From assembly GCF_000238595.1 (NCBI RefSeq), contig NZ_AGTS01000145.1, positions 81,758 through 145,757 on the forward strand: 64,000 bases of DNA, read 5' to 3'. Under the pieces are notes generated by a model. The model did no database searches. It saw nothing but the letters and a program-made list of their open reading frames with translations, and was not told the origin of the DNA. This DNA comes from Acidovorax sp. NO-1 (GTDB taxonomy: Bacteria > Pseudomonadota > Gammaproteobacteria > Burkholderiales > Burkholderiaceae_C). This document shows, piece after piece, positions 9,249-16,840 of this stretch (its first letter is position 1; each line of letters starts with the position of its first letter). A program made the position numbers and the translations under genes.

Positions 9249-9303
9249 CTCAGGTGTTTTTGGCCGCCGGCGCTTTATGGGAAAGCGCAGCGCGCTATCA
9301 AAT
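9249..9303 (+). repeat. Dispersed palindromic repeat, copy R3
   Basis: Forward, diverged copy: CAGGTGTTTTTGGCCGCC, the core GGCGCTTTATGGGAAAGCGC, then AGCGCGCTATCAAATT. It follows the stop of the glycine-rich protein gene by about 25 bp. The core carries a TTTATGGGAAA variant of the usual centre. Confidence 0.8.
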
Positions 9304-9360
9304 TCATATCTTCATGGATCCAGTCGTGCGACAGCTTGCATCAAACGCACCTTCGTTGCT

Positions 9361-9600
9361 CTACGTGCCGCTGTCCACCACGCGGTTGCGGCCCAGGTGC
9401 TTGGCGCAGTACAGGCGCCGGTCCACCTCCCGTACAAACCGCACCGGGTCGTCGTGCGCACCCGGGATGATGGTGCCCACCCCCGAGGCCGCGCGCGGAA
9501 TCTGCGCCTTGAAAACCGCCTTGCGGCACCGCTCTGCCAGGGAATCGCGCGGGTGGATTCCAGCAAGGTGCGGTAGAGCGCGCCGTCGGAGTCTGGCGAA
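9361..9600 (-). pseudogene. Remnant of a GGDEF (diguanylate cyclase) gene, 3' end only
   Basis: Read on the minus strand from about 9545 to the TAG at 9361, the frame gives LAERCRKAVFKAQIPRAAS, then GVGTIIPGAHDDPVRFVREV and DRRLYCAKHLGRNRVV. This is the C-terminal third of a GGDEF domain (the helix before the last strand, then the YxAKxxGRNRV end). The GG(D/E)EF motif itself is absent. Upstream, the similarity seems to continue in another frame (DGALYRTLLES) before stopping at the GntR gene, so there is at least one frameshift plus loss of the 5' part. The remaining sequence between 9223 and 9640 holds repeat R3 and nothing else that I can see. Confidence 0.65.
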
Positions 9601-9637
9601 TGTGCACCATGGGGCAGCCCCTGCTGCCGCCGCCTGC

Positions 9638-10318
9638 TCACTGGGACTGAAGCAAGGGCGATCGCAGAATGATCTGGGCTGTGGCCAGCAGGTGCTGCTC
9701 CACGGTCTGAAAGGCTTTTTGCGGGTCGCGGGCGAGGGCCGCTTCCATGATCTGGCGGTGTTCATGGCGCACATCGCGCTGGTCGGTACTCAGCGGCACC
9801 GAGAGGCGGCGGTAACGCTCGCTTTGCTCGTACAGCATGTGGCGCATGCGCAGCAGCCACTGGTTGGGACATGCGCTGACCAGCGCTTCGTGGAACTCGC
9901 CATGGGCGTCGTTCCAGGGCTTGGTGGACCGTGCTTCGATGTCCGATGTCTGCGACTGCAGCCGCTCCATGCGGTGCGCTGCGGCCACGATCCGGGTTTC
10001 CCACTCCACATCGCCGTGCCGCATGGCCTGGCCCAGGCACAGGCATTCCATTTCGACCCGCGCGCGCGTGAGGTCCAGCAGCTCATCCTTGCTGACCGGG
10101 CTCACACGGTAGCCCCGCTGCGATTCCGCAATCACCATGCCCTGGGCGGCCAGGCGTGAGAGCGCCTCGCGCACTGCGCCCAGGCTCAGCTCAAACCGTT
10201 CTTCCAGCGCCTTGATGTTGAGCTTGGCTCCTGGAGGCAGCCGCCCGTCCAGTATTTCTGAGCGGATGAGCTCGCAGGCGGTTTCGGCCTGTGTGGGTTT
10301 GGTCAAGGTGGTCTGCAT
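9638..10318 (-). CDS. GntR-family transcriptional regulator, FCD type
   Basis: A 226-aa regulator. Residues about 10-75 are the winged helix (AETACELIRSEILDGRLPPG, then LEERFELSLGAVREALSRL), and residues about 85-215 are the all-helical FCD effector domain, with the metal/ligand-site residues D and H in ARVEMECLC, HGEFHEALV and HEHRQIMEAAL. FCD regulators usually repress an adjacent catabolic operon and are released by a carboxylic-acid ligand. It is divergent from the FAH/TRAP operon with a 111-bp gap holding an AT-rich dyad, so it very probably controls that operon. Confidence 0.9.
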   Translation of the reverse strand: MQTTLTKPTQAETACELIRSEILDGRLPPGAKLNIKALEERFELSLGAVREALSRLAAQGMVIAESQRGYRVSPVSKDELLDLTRARVEMECLCLGQAMRHGDVEWETRIVAAAHRMERLQSQTSDIEARSTKPWNDAHGEFHEALVSACPNQWLLRMRHMLYEQSERYRRLSVPLSTDQRDVRHEHRQIMEAALARDPQKAFQTVEQHLLATAQIILRSPLLQSQ

Positions 10319-10359
10319 GGCGGACGGATTGTATGCGGGAATGTACCAACACGCGAATA

Positions 10360-10384
10360 ATAGATTATTTGATTAAATATCTAT
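10360..10384. promoter_or_regulatory. AT-rich dyad in the GntR / FAH-operon divergent promoter region
   Basis: ATAGAT and ATCTAT form a 6-bp inverted repeat around a 13-bp centre containing ATTTGATTAAAT. It is almost free of G/C in a very GC-rich surrounding, and lies between the divergent starts at 10318 and 10430. It is a candidate operator or promoter for the FCD regulator; this rests on position and symmetry only. Confidence 0.45.
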
Positions 10385-10429
10385 CAGCGCGATTCAACAC
10401 CCCCACACGCGCTCCCACCAGGAGAACAA

Positions 10430-11344
10430 ATGAAGTTGGTTCGTTTTCAATCGCGCGGCGTCCCCGGCTGGGCCGTGCAGAGCCCCGCCACTGGCAAGTG
10501 GCATGGCGCCACGGAGGGCCAGCCCGGTTACCCCGGAGATGTGGACACCCTGATCCGGCGTGGCCGCACTGCACTCGATGCGGCTGCACTCGTCATGGCG
10601 CAGCACCCCGCTGTCGACATGGACACTGTGCAGTACCTGCCCCCCGTTGAGCACCCGCGCAAGATCATCTGCGTAGGGCTGAACTACCGTGACCACACGG
10701 CAGAAAGCGGATTTGTGCAACCGCCCTACCCCACGCTGTTCGCGCGCTTCAATTCCAGCGTGACGGCACACAACGCGCCGCTGCTGCACTCTGAGCTGTC
10801 AGACACGCTGGACTTCGAGGGCGAGCTGGCCGTGGTGATCGGAACCGGCGGCTACCGCATCCAGCGCGCCGACGCGCTCTCGCACGTGCTGGGTTACTCG
10901 GTGTTCAACGACGGCAGCGTGCGCGAATACCAGTTCAAGACCCCGCAGTGGACCATGGGCAAGAACTTTGATGGCACAGGCGCCTTTGGCCCCTGCATGG
11001 TGACTGCCGACGAGCTGCCGCCCGGCGCCCGCGGCCTGCTGCTCGAAACACGCCTGAACGGCCAGACCGTGCAGTCCGCCAACACCAGCGACATGGTGTT
11101 CGACGTTGAATCCCTCATCGTGACCATCAGCGAGGCCATCACGCTCGAAGCCGGCGACCTGATCGTGGCGGGCACCCCCGCAGGCATCGGCCATGCGCGC
11201 GAGCCGCGCCTGTACATGAAACCTGGCGACATCTGCGAGGTAGAAATCGAACGCATCGGCCTGCTGCGCAACCGGGTGCACAGCGTAGCCGCCACCCCAC
11301 AAACCCCTGCCCCCGCCCAACCCCTTGAGGAGACAGCATCATGA
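10430..11344 (+). CDS. Fumarylacetoacetate hydrolase (FAH) family protein
   Basis: A 304-aa FAH-fold enzyme. The C-terminal FAH domain covers about residues 75-290, starting at KIICVGLNYRDHTAESG. The metal-binding acidic residues are visible in DFEGELAVV and the downstream SVFNDGSVREYQ, and the family signature TGAFGPCMV and AGTPAGIGHA are present. Members hydrolyse or decarboxylate 1,3-diketo acids (fumarylpyruvate, 2,4-diketo-3-deoxy-sugar acids, 5-carboxymethyl-2-hydroxymuconate derivatives), so the exact substrate cannot be given. The start is ATG 10430 behind CAGGAGAAC. First gene of a catabolic/uptake operon, overlapping dctP by 4 nt. Confidence 0.9.
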   Translation: MKLVRFQSRGVPGWAVQSPATGKWHGATEGQPGYPGDVDTLIRRGRTALDAAALVMAQHPAVDMDTVQYLPPVEHPRKIICVGLNYRDHTAESGFVQPPYPTLFARFNSSVTAHNAPLLHSELSDTLDFEGELAVVIGTGGYRIQRADALSHVLGYSVFNDGSVREYQFKTPQWTMGKNFDGTGAFGPCMVTADELPPGARGLLLETRLNGQTVQSANTSDMVFDVESLIVTISEAITLEAGDLIVAGTPAGIGHAREPRLYMKPGDICEVEIERIGLLRNRVHSVAATPQTPAPAQPLEETAS

Positions 11345-12375
11345 AGACGAAGACCACGCGACTGCACCGCTTTCTTTGCGCCGCCGTACTGGGCGCCGCT
11401 GCCACGCTGGCAGTCACCAGCACCGCCCGCGCGCAGGATGTGAAAGTGCGCACCGCCCGCTTCGGCCATGGCCTGGCAGACGCCCACCCCGCGGGCCAGG
11501 CAGCCAAGCAATTCGCGGCCGACATGGAGCAGGCCACCGGCGGCAAGATGAAGATCGCCGTCATCGCCAACCAGGCCCTGGGCCCCGACCCGCAGATGCT
11601 GGGCGCGCTGCAAGGCGGTGTGCAAGAGTTCTATACCGGCAGCGCGCTGGCGCTGCTGGGCCAGGTCAAGGAGCTGGGGTTTCAGGACGTGCCCTTCCTC
11701 TTCAACACCGAGGCCGAGGCGCATGCCGTGTTCGACGGCCCCGTGGGCCAGTACCTCAACAACAAGCTCAACGGCGTGGGCATCCACGTGCTGGGCTGGT
11801 GGGAGAACGGGTTCCGGCACATCACCAACTCGCGCCGCCCGGTCAACAAGATCGACGACCTCAAGGGCCTGAAGCTGCGCACCCAGCCCAACCCGCTCAC
11901 GCTCGATGCCTTCAAGGCCATTGGCGCCAACGCATCGCCCCTGCCCTGGTCCGAGCTGTTTGTGGCGCTGGAGACCAAGGCGTTTGACGGGCAGGAGAAC
12001 CCGGTGGTGCTGATGTACACCCAGCGGTTTTATGAAGTGCAAAAGTACATGACGCTGTCGGGTCACGTGTATTCGCCGCTGATCTTTGCGGTGTCCAAAA
12101 AGTTCTGGGACAGCCTCACCCCCGATGAACAAAAGATGATGAACACCGCCGCCCGCAAGGCCACGGAGTTCCAGCGCAAATCCACCGCCGCCGAGGCCGG
12201 CACCGCCCTGCAGGGCATGAAGGACAAGGGCGTGCAGGTCACCCAGTTCTCTGAAGCCGATCTGCAGGCCATCCGCGACCGCGTGCCCCCAGCGATTGCG
12301 CCCCACCTCGAAAAGATCGGGCCCGAGTTCATGACCCTGGTGCGCACCGAAATCGCCAAGGCCCGCGCCAGGTAG
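11341..12375 (+). CDS. dctP: TRAP transporter solute-binding protein, DctP family
   Basis: Periplasmic receptor of a tripartite ATP-independent (TRAP) transporter, 344 aa. The signal peptide is residues 1 to about 31 (ending in TARA). The mature protein shows DctP landmarks: the AHPAGQAAKQFA opening, the ligand-carboxylate arginine in KLRTQPNPLTLDAFKAIGA, and the GQENPVVLM segment. The ligand is expected to be an organic acid. ATG 11341 overlaps the FAH gene (ATGA) and has a GAGGAGAC ribosome site. The membrane subunits are downstream, but an oxidoreductase gene is placed between them. Confidence 0.9.
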   Translation: MKTKTTRLHRFLCAAVLGAAATLAVTSTARAQDVKVRTARFGHGLADAHPAGQAAKQFAADMEQATGGKMKIAVIANQALGPDPQMLGALQGGVQEFYTGSALALLGQVKELGFQDVPFLFNTEAEAHAVFDGPVGQYLNNKLNGVGIHVLGWWENGFRHITNSRRPVNKIDDLKGLKLRTQPNPLTLDAFKAIGANASPLPWSELFVALETKAFDGQENPVVLMYTQRFYEVQKYMTLSGHVYSPLIFAVSKKFWDSLTPDEQKMMNTAARKATEFQRKSTAAEAGTALQGMKDKGVQVTQFSEADLQAIRDRVPPAIAPHLEKIGPEFMTLVRTEIAKARAR

Positions 12376-12462
12376 GTCAAAGGCGCGCTCTTCGCCAATG
12401 GCCCGCGCTCGGGGCGCCCTGATCCCGAGCGCGGTCTGCCTTTTCGACATTCAACGACTGCC

Positions 12463-13893
12463 ATGAACGCCCGCCTGCCCCTGCCTTTGCCCCCCGCCCT
12501 TCTGGAATCGCTTGGCCAGCTGCTGGGCGAGCGCCTGTCCACCAGCGCGTCGGTGTGTGCACACCACGGGCGCGACGAGTCCATCTTTGCCGCCATGCCA
12601 CCCGACGCCGTCGCCTACGCCCGCAGCACCGACGACGTGGTGGCCATCGTGCGGCTGTGCAAACAGCACCGCGTGCCGCTGGTGCCCTACGGGGCAGGCT
12701 CGTCACTCGAAGGCCACACCCTGGCCACCCAGGGCGGCCTCACGCTGAACCTGCAGCAGATGGACCAGGTCATTGCCATCCACGCCGACGACCAGTGCGC
12801 CACCGTGCAGCCGGGCGTTACGCGCAAGGCTTTGAACGCGGCGCTGCGCGATGAAGGCCTATTCTTCCCCATCGACCCCGGTGCGGACGCCACCATTGGC
12901 GGCATGTGCGCCACCCGTGCCAGCGGCACCAACGCCGTGCGCTACGGCACCATGCGCGAAAACGTGCTCAACCTCACGGTGGTGACGGCAGATGGCGAGG
13001 TCATCACCACAGCACGCCGCGCCAAGAAATCCGCAGCGGGTTACGACCTGACGCGGCTATTTGTAGGCTCTGAGGGCACGCTGGGCGTGATCGTGCAAGC
13101 CACCGTGCGCCTGTACCCGCTGCCCGAAAGCGTGATGGCGGCGGTGTGCGCGTTCCCAGACATCCATTCGGCTGTCGAGGTGGTGGCCCAGACCATTCAA
13201 CTCGGCGTGCCCATTGCCCGTTGCGAGTTCGTAGATACCGTTGCCATCCGCGCACTCAACCTGTACAGCAAGACCGGGCTGCCAGAGCAACCCCACCTGT
13301 TCTTTGAGTTCCACGGCAGCGAGCCGGGCGTGCGCGAGCAGGTGGCCGTGGTGCAGGCCCTGGCGCAGGACGGCGGTGGCGCGCAGTTCCAGTGGTCTGG
13401 CACGCCCGAAGAGCGCACGCGGCTCTGGGAGGCGCGCCACAACGTCTACTTTGCGGCGCTGCAATTGCGCCCGGGTTGCCGCTCTGTCGTCACCGATGTG
13501 TGTGTGCCCATGTCCCGCCTGGCAGACTGCGTGACCGAGACCGCGCAAGACCTGGCGCAGTCGGGCATCCTCGCGCCCATGGTGGGGCATGTGGGCGACG
13601 GCAACTTTCATGTGCAGATGCTGGTGGACGCCAGCGTGCCTGCCGAGGTGGAAGGTGCCGAAGCGCTGAACGCGCGCCTGGTGCAGCGCGCCCTGGCTAT
13701 GGACGGCACCTGCACCGGCGAACATGGTGTGGGCCTGCACAAGCAAGGCTTCCTGGTCGATGAACTGGGCCCGGCCGCCGTGGCGGTGATGCGCCAGATC
13801 AAGCAGGCCATGGACCCCCACAACCTGCTGAATCCGGGCAAGATCTTCACGTTTGGCAGCCCCGCCAGCCAGCCCTCGGCCGTTGGCCACTGA
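12463..13893 (+). CDS. FAD-linked D-2-hydroxyacid dehydrogenase (D-lactate dehydrogenase / GlcD type)
   Basis: A 476-aa VAO/PCMH flavoprotein. The FAD-binding PCMH domain spans about residues 35-225: LVPYGAGSSLEGH, DPGADATIGGMCATRASG, and FVGSEGTLGVI. The C-terminal cap has the substrate and metal histidines in GHVGDGNFHV, and the conserved end TCTGEHGVGLHK followed by DPHNLLNPGKIF. The family oxidises D-lactate, glycolate or similar D-2-hydroxy acids and passes electrons to cytochrome c or quinone. Lying between dctP and dctQM suggests that the imported or processed compound is, or yields, a 2-hydroxy acid. Confidence 0.9.
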   Translation: MNARLPLPLPPALLESLGQLLGERLSTSASVCAHHGRDESIFAAMPPDAVAYARSTDDVVAIVRLCKQHRVPLVPYGAGSSLEGHTLATQGGLTLNLQQMDQVIAIHADDQCATVQPGVTRKALNAALRDEGLFFPIDPGADATIGGMCATRASGTNAVRYGTMRENVLNLTVVTADGEVITTARRAKKSAAGYDLTRLFVGSEGTLGVIVQATVRLYPLPESVMAAVCAFPDIHSAVEVVAQTIQLGVPIARCEFVDTVAIRALNLYSKTGLPEQPHLFFEFHGSEPGVREQVAVVQALAQDGGGAQFQWSGTPEERTRLWEARHNVYFAALQLRPGCRSVVTDVCVPMSRLADCVTETAQDLAQSGILAPMVGHVGDGNFHVQMLVDASVPAEVEGAEALNARLVQRALAMDGTCTGEHGVGLHKQGFLVDELGPAAVAVMRQIKQAMDPHNLLNPGKIFTFGSPASQPSAVGH

Positions 13894-13922
13894 TGAGCAA
13901 TCAAAAGCAGTCATAAGCACCC

Positions 13923-14456
13923 ATGAAGCACATGCCCCCATCTGGTTTGAAACGACTCATCCACTGGTACTTCAAGGCGCTGGAGGTCATCCTCGTGCTG
14001 TGCCTGGGCGCCATGTGCGTCATGGTGTTTGGCAACGTGGTGCTGCGCCACGTGTTTGATTCGGGCATCAACATCTCCGAAGAGCTGTCACGCTTCATGT
14101 TCATCTGGCTGACCTTTCTGGGCGCCATCGTGGCCATGCGTGAGGGCGGGCACCTGGGCATGGACATGCTGGTGCACCGCCTGCGCGGCAAGGCGCTGTT
14201 TGTCACCGTGCTGCTGGCACAGTGCCTGGTGCTGGCCTGCTGTGCGGTGTTTTTGTGGGGCATGCTGCGCCAGCATGCGCTGAACGTGGCCAACATCGGG
14301 TTGGTCACGGGCATATCGCTGGGCGTGGTGTATTCGGTGGCGTACCTGTGCGCTGCCTCCATCGGGGTGATGGCGGTGGTCAACATCGTGCGGCTGCTCG
14401 CGGGCCGCATCACGGCCGCGTCCCTGGTGGCATCACACGAAGAAAGCGCCGCATGA
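13923..14456 (+). CDS. dctQ: TRAP transporter small permease, DctQ family
   Basis: A 177-aa integral membrane protein with four predicted helices (about residues 18-42, 55-73, 92-115, 130-155) and the DctQ hallmark SEELSRFMFIWLTFLGA, EGGHLGMD. It pairs with DctM to form the membrane part of the TRAP transporter. Its stop overlaps the dctM start by 4 nt. It is 29 nt after the oxidoreductase gene. Confidence 0.92.
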   Translation: MKHMPPSGLKRLIHWYFKALEVILVLCLGAMCVMVFGNVVLRHVFDSGINISEELSRFMFIWLTFLGAIVAMREGGHLGMDMLVHRLRGKALFVTVLLAQCLVLACCAVFLWGMLRQHALNVANIGLVTGISLGVVYSVAYLCAASIGVMAVVNIVRLLAGRITAASLVASHEESAA

Positions 14457-15733
14457 TCGTTGCCATCTTTGTGGTGTCGCTGCTGGCGGCCATGGCACTG
14501 GGTGTGCCGATTGCGTTTGCGCTGCTGACCTGCAGCATGGCCATGATGGCCTACATGGGCATTTTCGATGCGCAGATCATGGCGCAGAACCTGCTCTCTG
14601 GGGCGGACAGCTTTCCGCTCATGGCCATCCCGTTTTTTGTGCTGGCGGGCGAGTTGATGAACGCAGGCGGCATATCACGGCGCATCGTCAATGTGGCGGG
14701 CGCCTGGGTGGGCCACTTCAAGGGTGGCCTGGGGTATGTCGCCATCTTTGCGTGCGTGATCATGGCGTCGCTGTCGGGCTCAGCCATTGCCGACACCGCC
14801 GCCGTGGCCGCCCTGCTGATCCCCATGATGCGCAAGGCGGGCTACAACATCCCGCGTGCGTCGGGCCTCATTGCGTCGGGCGGCATCATCGCGCCCATCA
14901 TTCCGCCGTCCATCGGGTTTGTGATGCTGGGCGTAGTGGGCAACATCTCCATCACCAAGCTATTCATGGCGGGCATCGTGCCCGGGCTGATGATGGCGGT
15001 GGCGCTGGTGGCCACCTGGGTGTACCAGGCCAAGCGCGACGACATGCCCCGCGGCGACAGGATGCCCATGCGGGCACGGCTGTCGGCCACCGTGGCGGGG
15101 TTTTGGGCGCTGATGCTGCCGCTGCTCATCGTGGGCGGGCTCAAGGCCGGGTACTTCACGCCCACCGAGGCCGCCGTGGTGGCCGTGTTCTACGCGCTGT
15201 TCATCGGGTTTGTGGTGTACCGCGAGCTGCGCGTGTCCATGCTGTACGGCCTGCTGCTGGCTGCGGCCAAAACGTCGGCGGTGGTCATGTTCCTCGTCGC
15301 CGCCGCGCAGGTGTCGGCCTGGCTGATTGCCGCGGCCAACATCCCCATGGTGGTGGCCGACATGCTGCAGCCCCTGGCCAGCAACCCTGTGTTGCTGATG
15401 GCGGCCATCATGGCCATCGTGTTTGTGGTGGGCACTGCGCTGGACTTTGCGCCCACCATCCTCATCCTGGTGCCCGTGCTGATGCCCGTGGTGCGCATGG
15501 CGGGCATAGACCCGGTGTACTTTGGCGTGCTGTTCATCATGAACAACGCCATCGGCCTCATCACCCCGCCCGTGGGCACGGTGCTCAACGTGGTGTGCGG
15601 CGTGGCCAAAGAGCGGATGGAGCCGGTGATCCGCGCCGTGCTGCCCTACCTGGCAGCGCAGATGACCGTGTTGTTGCTGCTCATCCTGTTCCCGCAGCTC
15701 GTGCTGGCGCCGCTGGCTTTCTTTACCCGCTGA
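14453..15733 (+). CDS. dctM: TRAP transporter large permease, DctM family
   Basis: A 426-aa, about 12-helix permease that catalyses sodium-driven solute uptake with DctQ and DctP. The start is set at ATG 14453, inside the dctQ stop (ATGA), giving MIVAIFVVSLLAAMALGVPI. A longer open frame beginning at 14222 runs through dctQ and is not credible. DctM landmarks are visible: FPLMAIPFFVLAGELMNAGG, SGSAIADTAAVAALLIPMM, SGGIIAPIIPPSIGFV, and the C-terminal NNAIGLITPPVGTVLNVVCG. Last gene of the operon; it ends 3 bp from the convergent methyltransferase gene with no visible terminator between them. Confidence 0.95.
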   Translation: MIVAIFVVSLLAAMALGVPIAFALLTCSMAMMAYMGIFDAQIMAQNLLSGADSFPLMAIPFFVLAGELMNAGGISRRIVNVAGAWVGHFKGGLGYVAIFACVIMASLSGSAIADTAAVAALLIPMMRKAGYNIPRASGLIASGGIIAPIIPPSIGFVMLGVVGNISITKLFMAGIVPGLMMAVALVATWVYQAKRDDMPRGDRMPMRARLSATVAGFWALMLPLLIVGGLKAGYFTPTEAAVVAVFYALFIGFVVYRELRVSMLYGLLLAAAKTSAVVMFLVAAAQVSAWLIAAANIPMVVADMLQPLASNPVLLMAAIMAIVFVVGTALDFAPTILILVPVLMPVVRMAGIDPVYFGVLFIMNNAIGLITPPVGTVLNVVCGVAKERMEPVIRAVLPYLAAQMTVLLLLILFPQLVLAPLAFFTR

Positions 15734-15736
15734 TCT

Positions 15737-16714
15737 TCATCCGATGAGTACCGTGGGCTCGTCGAGCAAAGGCGCGCGGTACACCAGCACCTTCAGTGCC
15801 CGCTCTTCGTCCACATCGGCAAACGCAGCCGGGTTGGCCACGCGCTCTACAAACTGCAGCTCCGGCGCCAGTTCGCGCATCTGGTCCTGCAAAAACGCCA
15901 GGCCCAGCTCGGGCGCGTTCAGGCACAGCAGTGCGTGGCCGCCGGGTGCCAGCAGGTCGGGCAGGCGGCGCATCAGGCGGGCGTAGTCCTTGGTGGCTAC
16001 AAAGCTGCCCTTCTGGTAGCTGGGCGGGTCGACGATGACCAGGCCATAGGGGCCGCTGCGGTTGATCTTTCCCCAGCTGTTGAAGATGTCGTGCGGCAAG
16101 AAGGTGGCGCCCGAGGTGATGCCGTTGAGCTGGTGGTTTTGCTGCCCCACGCCGATGGCGCCGTGGCTCATGTCCACGTTGACCACCTGCCGGGCCCCCG
16201 CCTGCAGCGCCACCACCGAAAACGCGCAGGTGTAGGCAAACAGGTTGAGCACTTTGAGGCCGTAGCGATCACCACGGCGTGCCTCTGCAAAATCCCGCAC
16301 CCAGCGGCGCCCCTCGGCCATGTCCAGAAACAGGCCGTGGTTCTGGCCGCGCAGCACATGCACGCGGTAGCGCGCACCCGCCTCGGTGACCACGTGCGGG
16401 TCGGGCACGGCGCCGGCCATCAGGCGCGTTTCGCTGCGGCCCTCGATGCGCAATGCTTCGCCGCGGTGCTGGAACACCCAGTTCAGCGGCTCGCCCGCCG
16501 GAGCAATCTGCGCCCATCGCGCCTCCAGCGCGGCGCCGATGGTGGCCAGTTGCTCGTCGGTGGCCGGGGCAAAGCTGGTGACGACGAAGACGGGCGGGTA
16601 GGTATCCAGCACCCACTGTTCATCGCCCGGGTGTTTACCACCCCGGCCGTGAAAGATGCGCGTGGCATCAGTGGGCAGGGGCATGCTGGCAATGGTGTCG
16701 AGCAGGGCTTGCAT
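15737..16714 (-). CDS. Class I SAM-dependent methyltransferase, RlmI/RlmK-like (23S rRNA type)
   Basis: A 325-aa protein related to the catalytic part of the COG1092 rRNA cytosine/guanine methyltransferases. There is no PUA domain; an N-terminal domain of about 100 residues comes first. Then FLDMAEGRRWVRDFA leads into the Rossmann fold: motif I VLNLFAYTCAFSVVALQAGA, motif II VVNVDMSHGAIGVGQQNHQLN, and motif IV DPPSYQKGSF. The DPPSY signature points to nucleic-acid rather than small-molecule methylation; the exact base is unknown. The first ATG (16714) has no ribosome site; M11 at 16684 is an alternative. Confidence 0.85.
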   Translation of the reverse strand: MQALLDTIASMPLPTDATRIFHGRGGKHPGDEQWVLDTYPPVFVVTSFAPATDEQLATIGAALEARWAQIAPAGEPLNWVFQHRGEALRIEGRSETRLMAGAVPDPHVVTEAGARYRVHVLRGQNHGLFLDMAEGRRWVRDFAEARRGDRYGLKVLNLFAYTCAFSVVALQAGARQVVNVDMSHGAIGVGQQNHQLNGITSGATFLPHDIFNSWGKINRSGPYGLVIVDPPSYQKGSFVATKDYARLMRRLPDLLAPGGHALLCLNAPELGLAFLQDQMRELAPELQFVERVANPAAFADVDEERALKVLVYRAPLLDEPTVLIG

Positions 16715-16727
16715 CGATTTGATTTTT

Positions 16728-16784
16728 TAGTGTTTTTGGCCTCTAGCGCTTATCCATAAAGCGCGAGCAGCTATCAAAATTAAA
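16728..16784 (+). repeat. Dispersed palindromic repeat, copy R4
   Basis: The best-preserved copy: TTTTTTAGTGTTTTTGGCCT, the core TAGCGCTTATCCATAAAGCGC, and GAGCAGCTATCAAAATT. It sits between the GntP permease gene and the methyltransferase gene (both minus strand), so it would be transcribed as part of any readthrough between them. Confidence 0.92.
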
Positions 16785-16840
16785 GTGCCACATCGGCACC
16801 CGTGCCGTGCGCCCGGGCGCTGCCAGCGGGCAGGCTGCCG

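Noticed and set aside
14222..14452. 77-residue N-terminal extension of DctM
   Set aside because: Runs through dctQ in another frame; the ATG at 14453 in the dctQ stop gives the normal family start.
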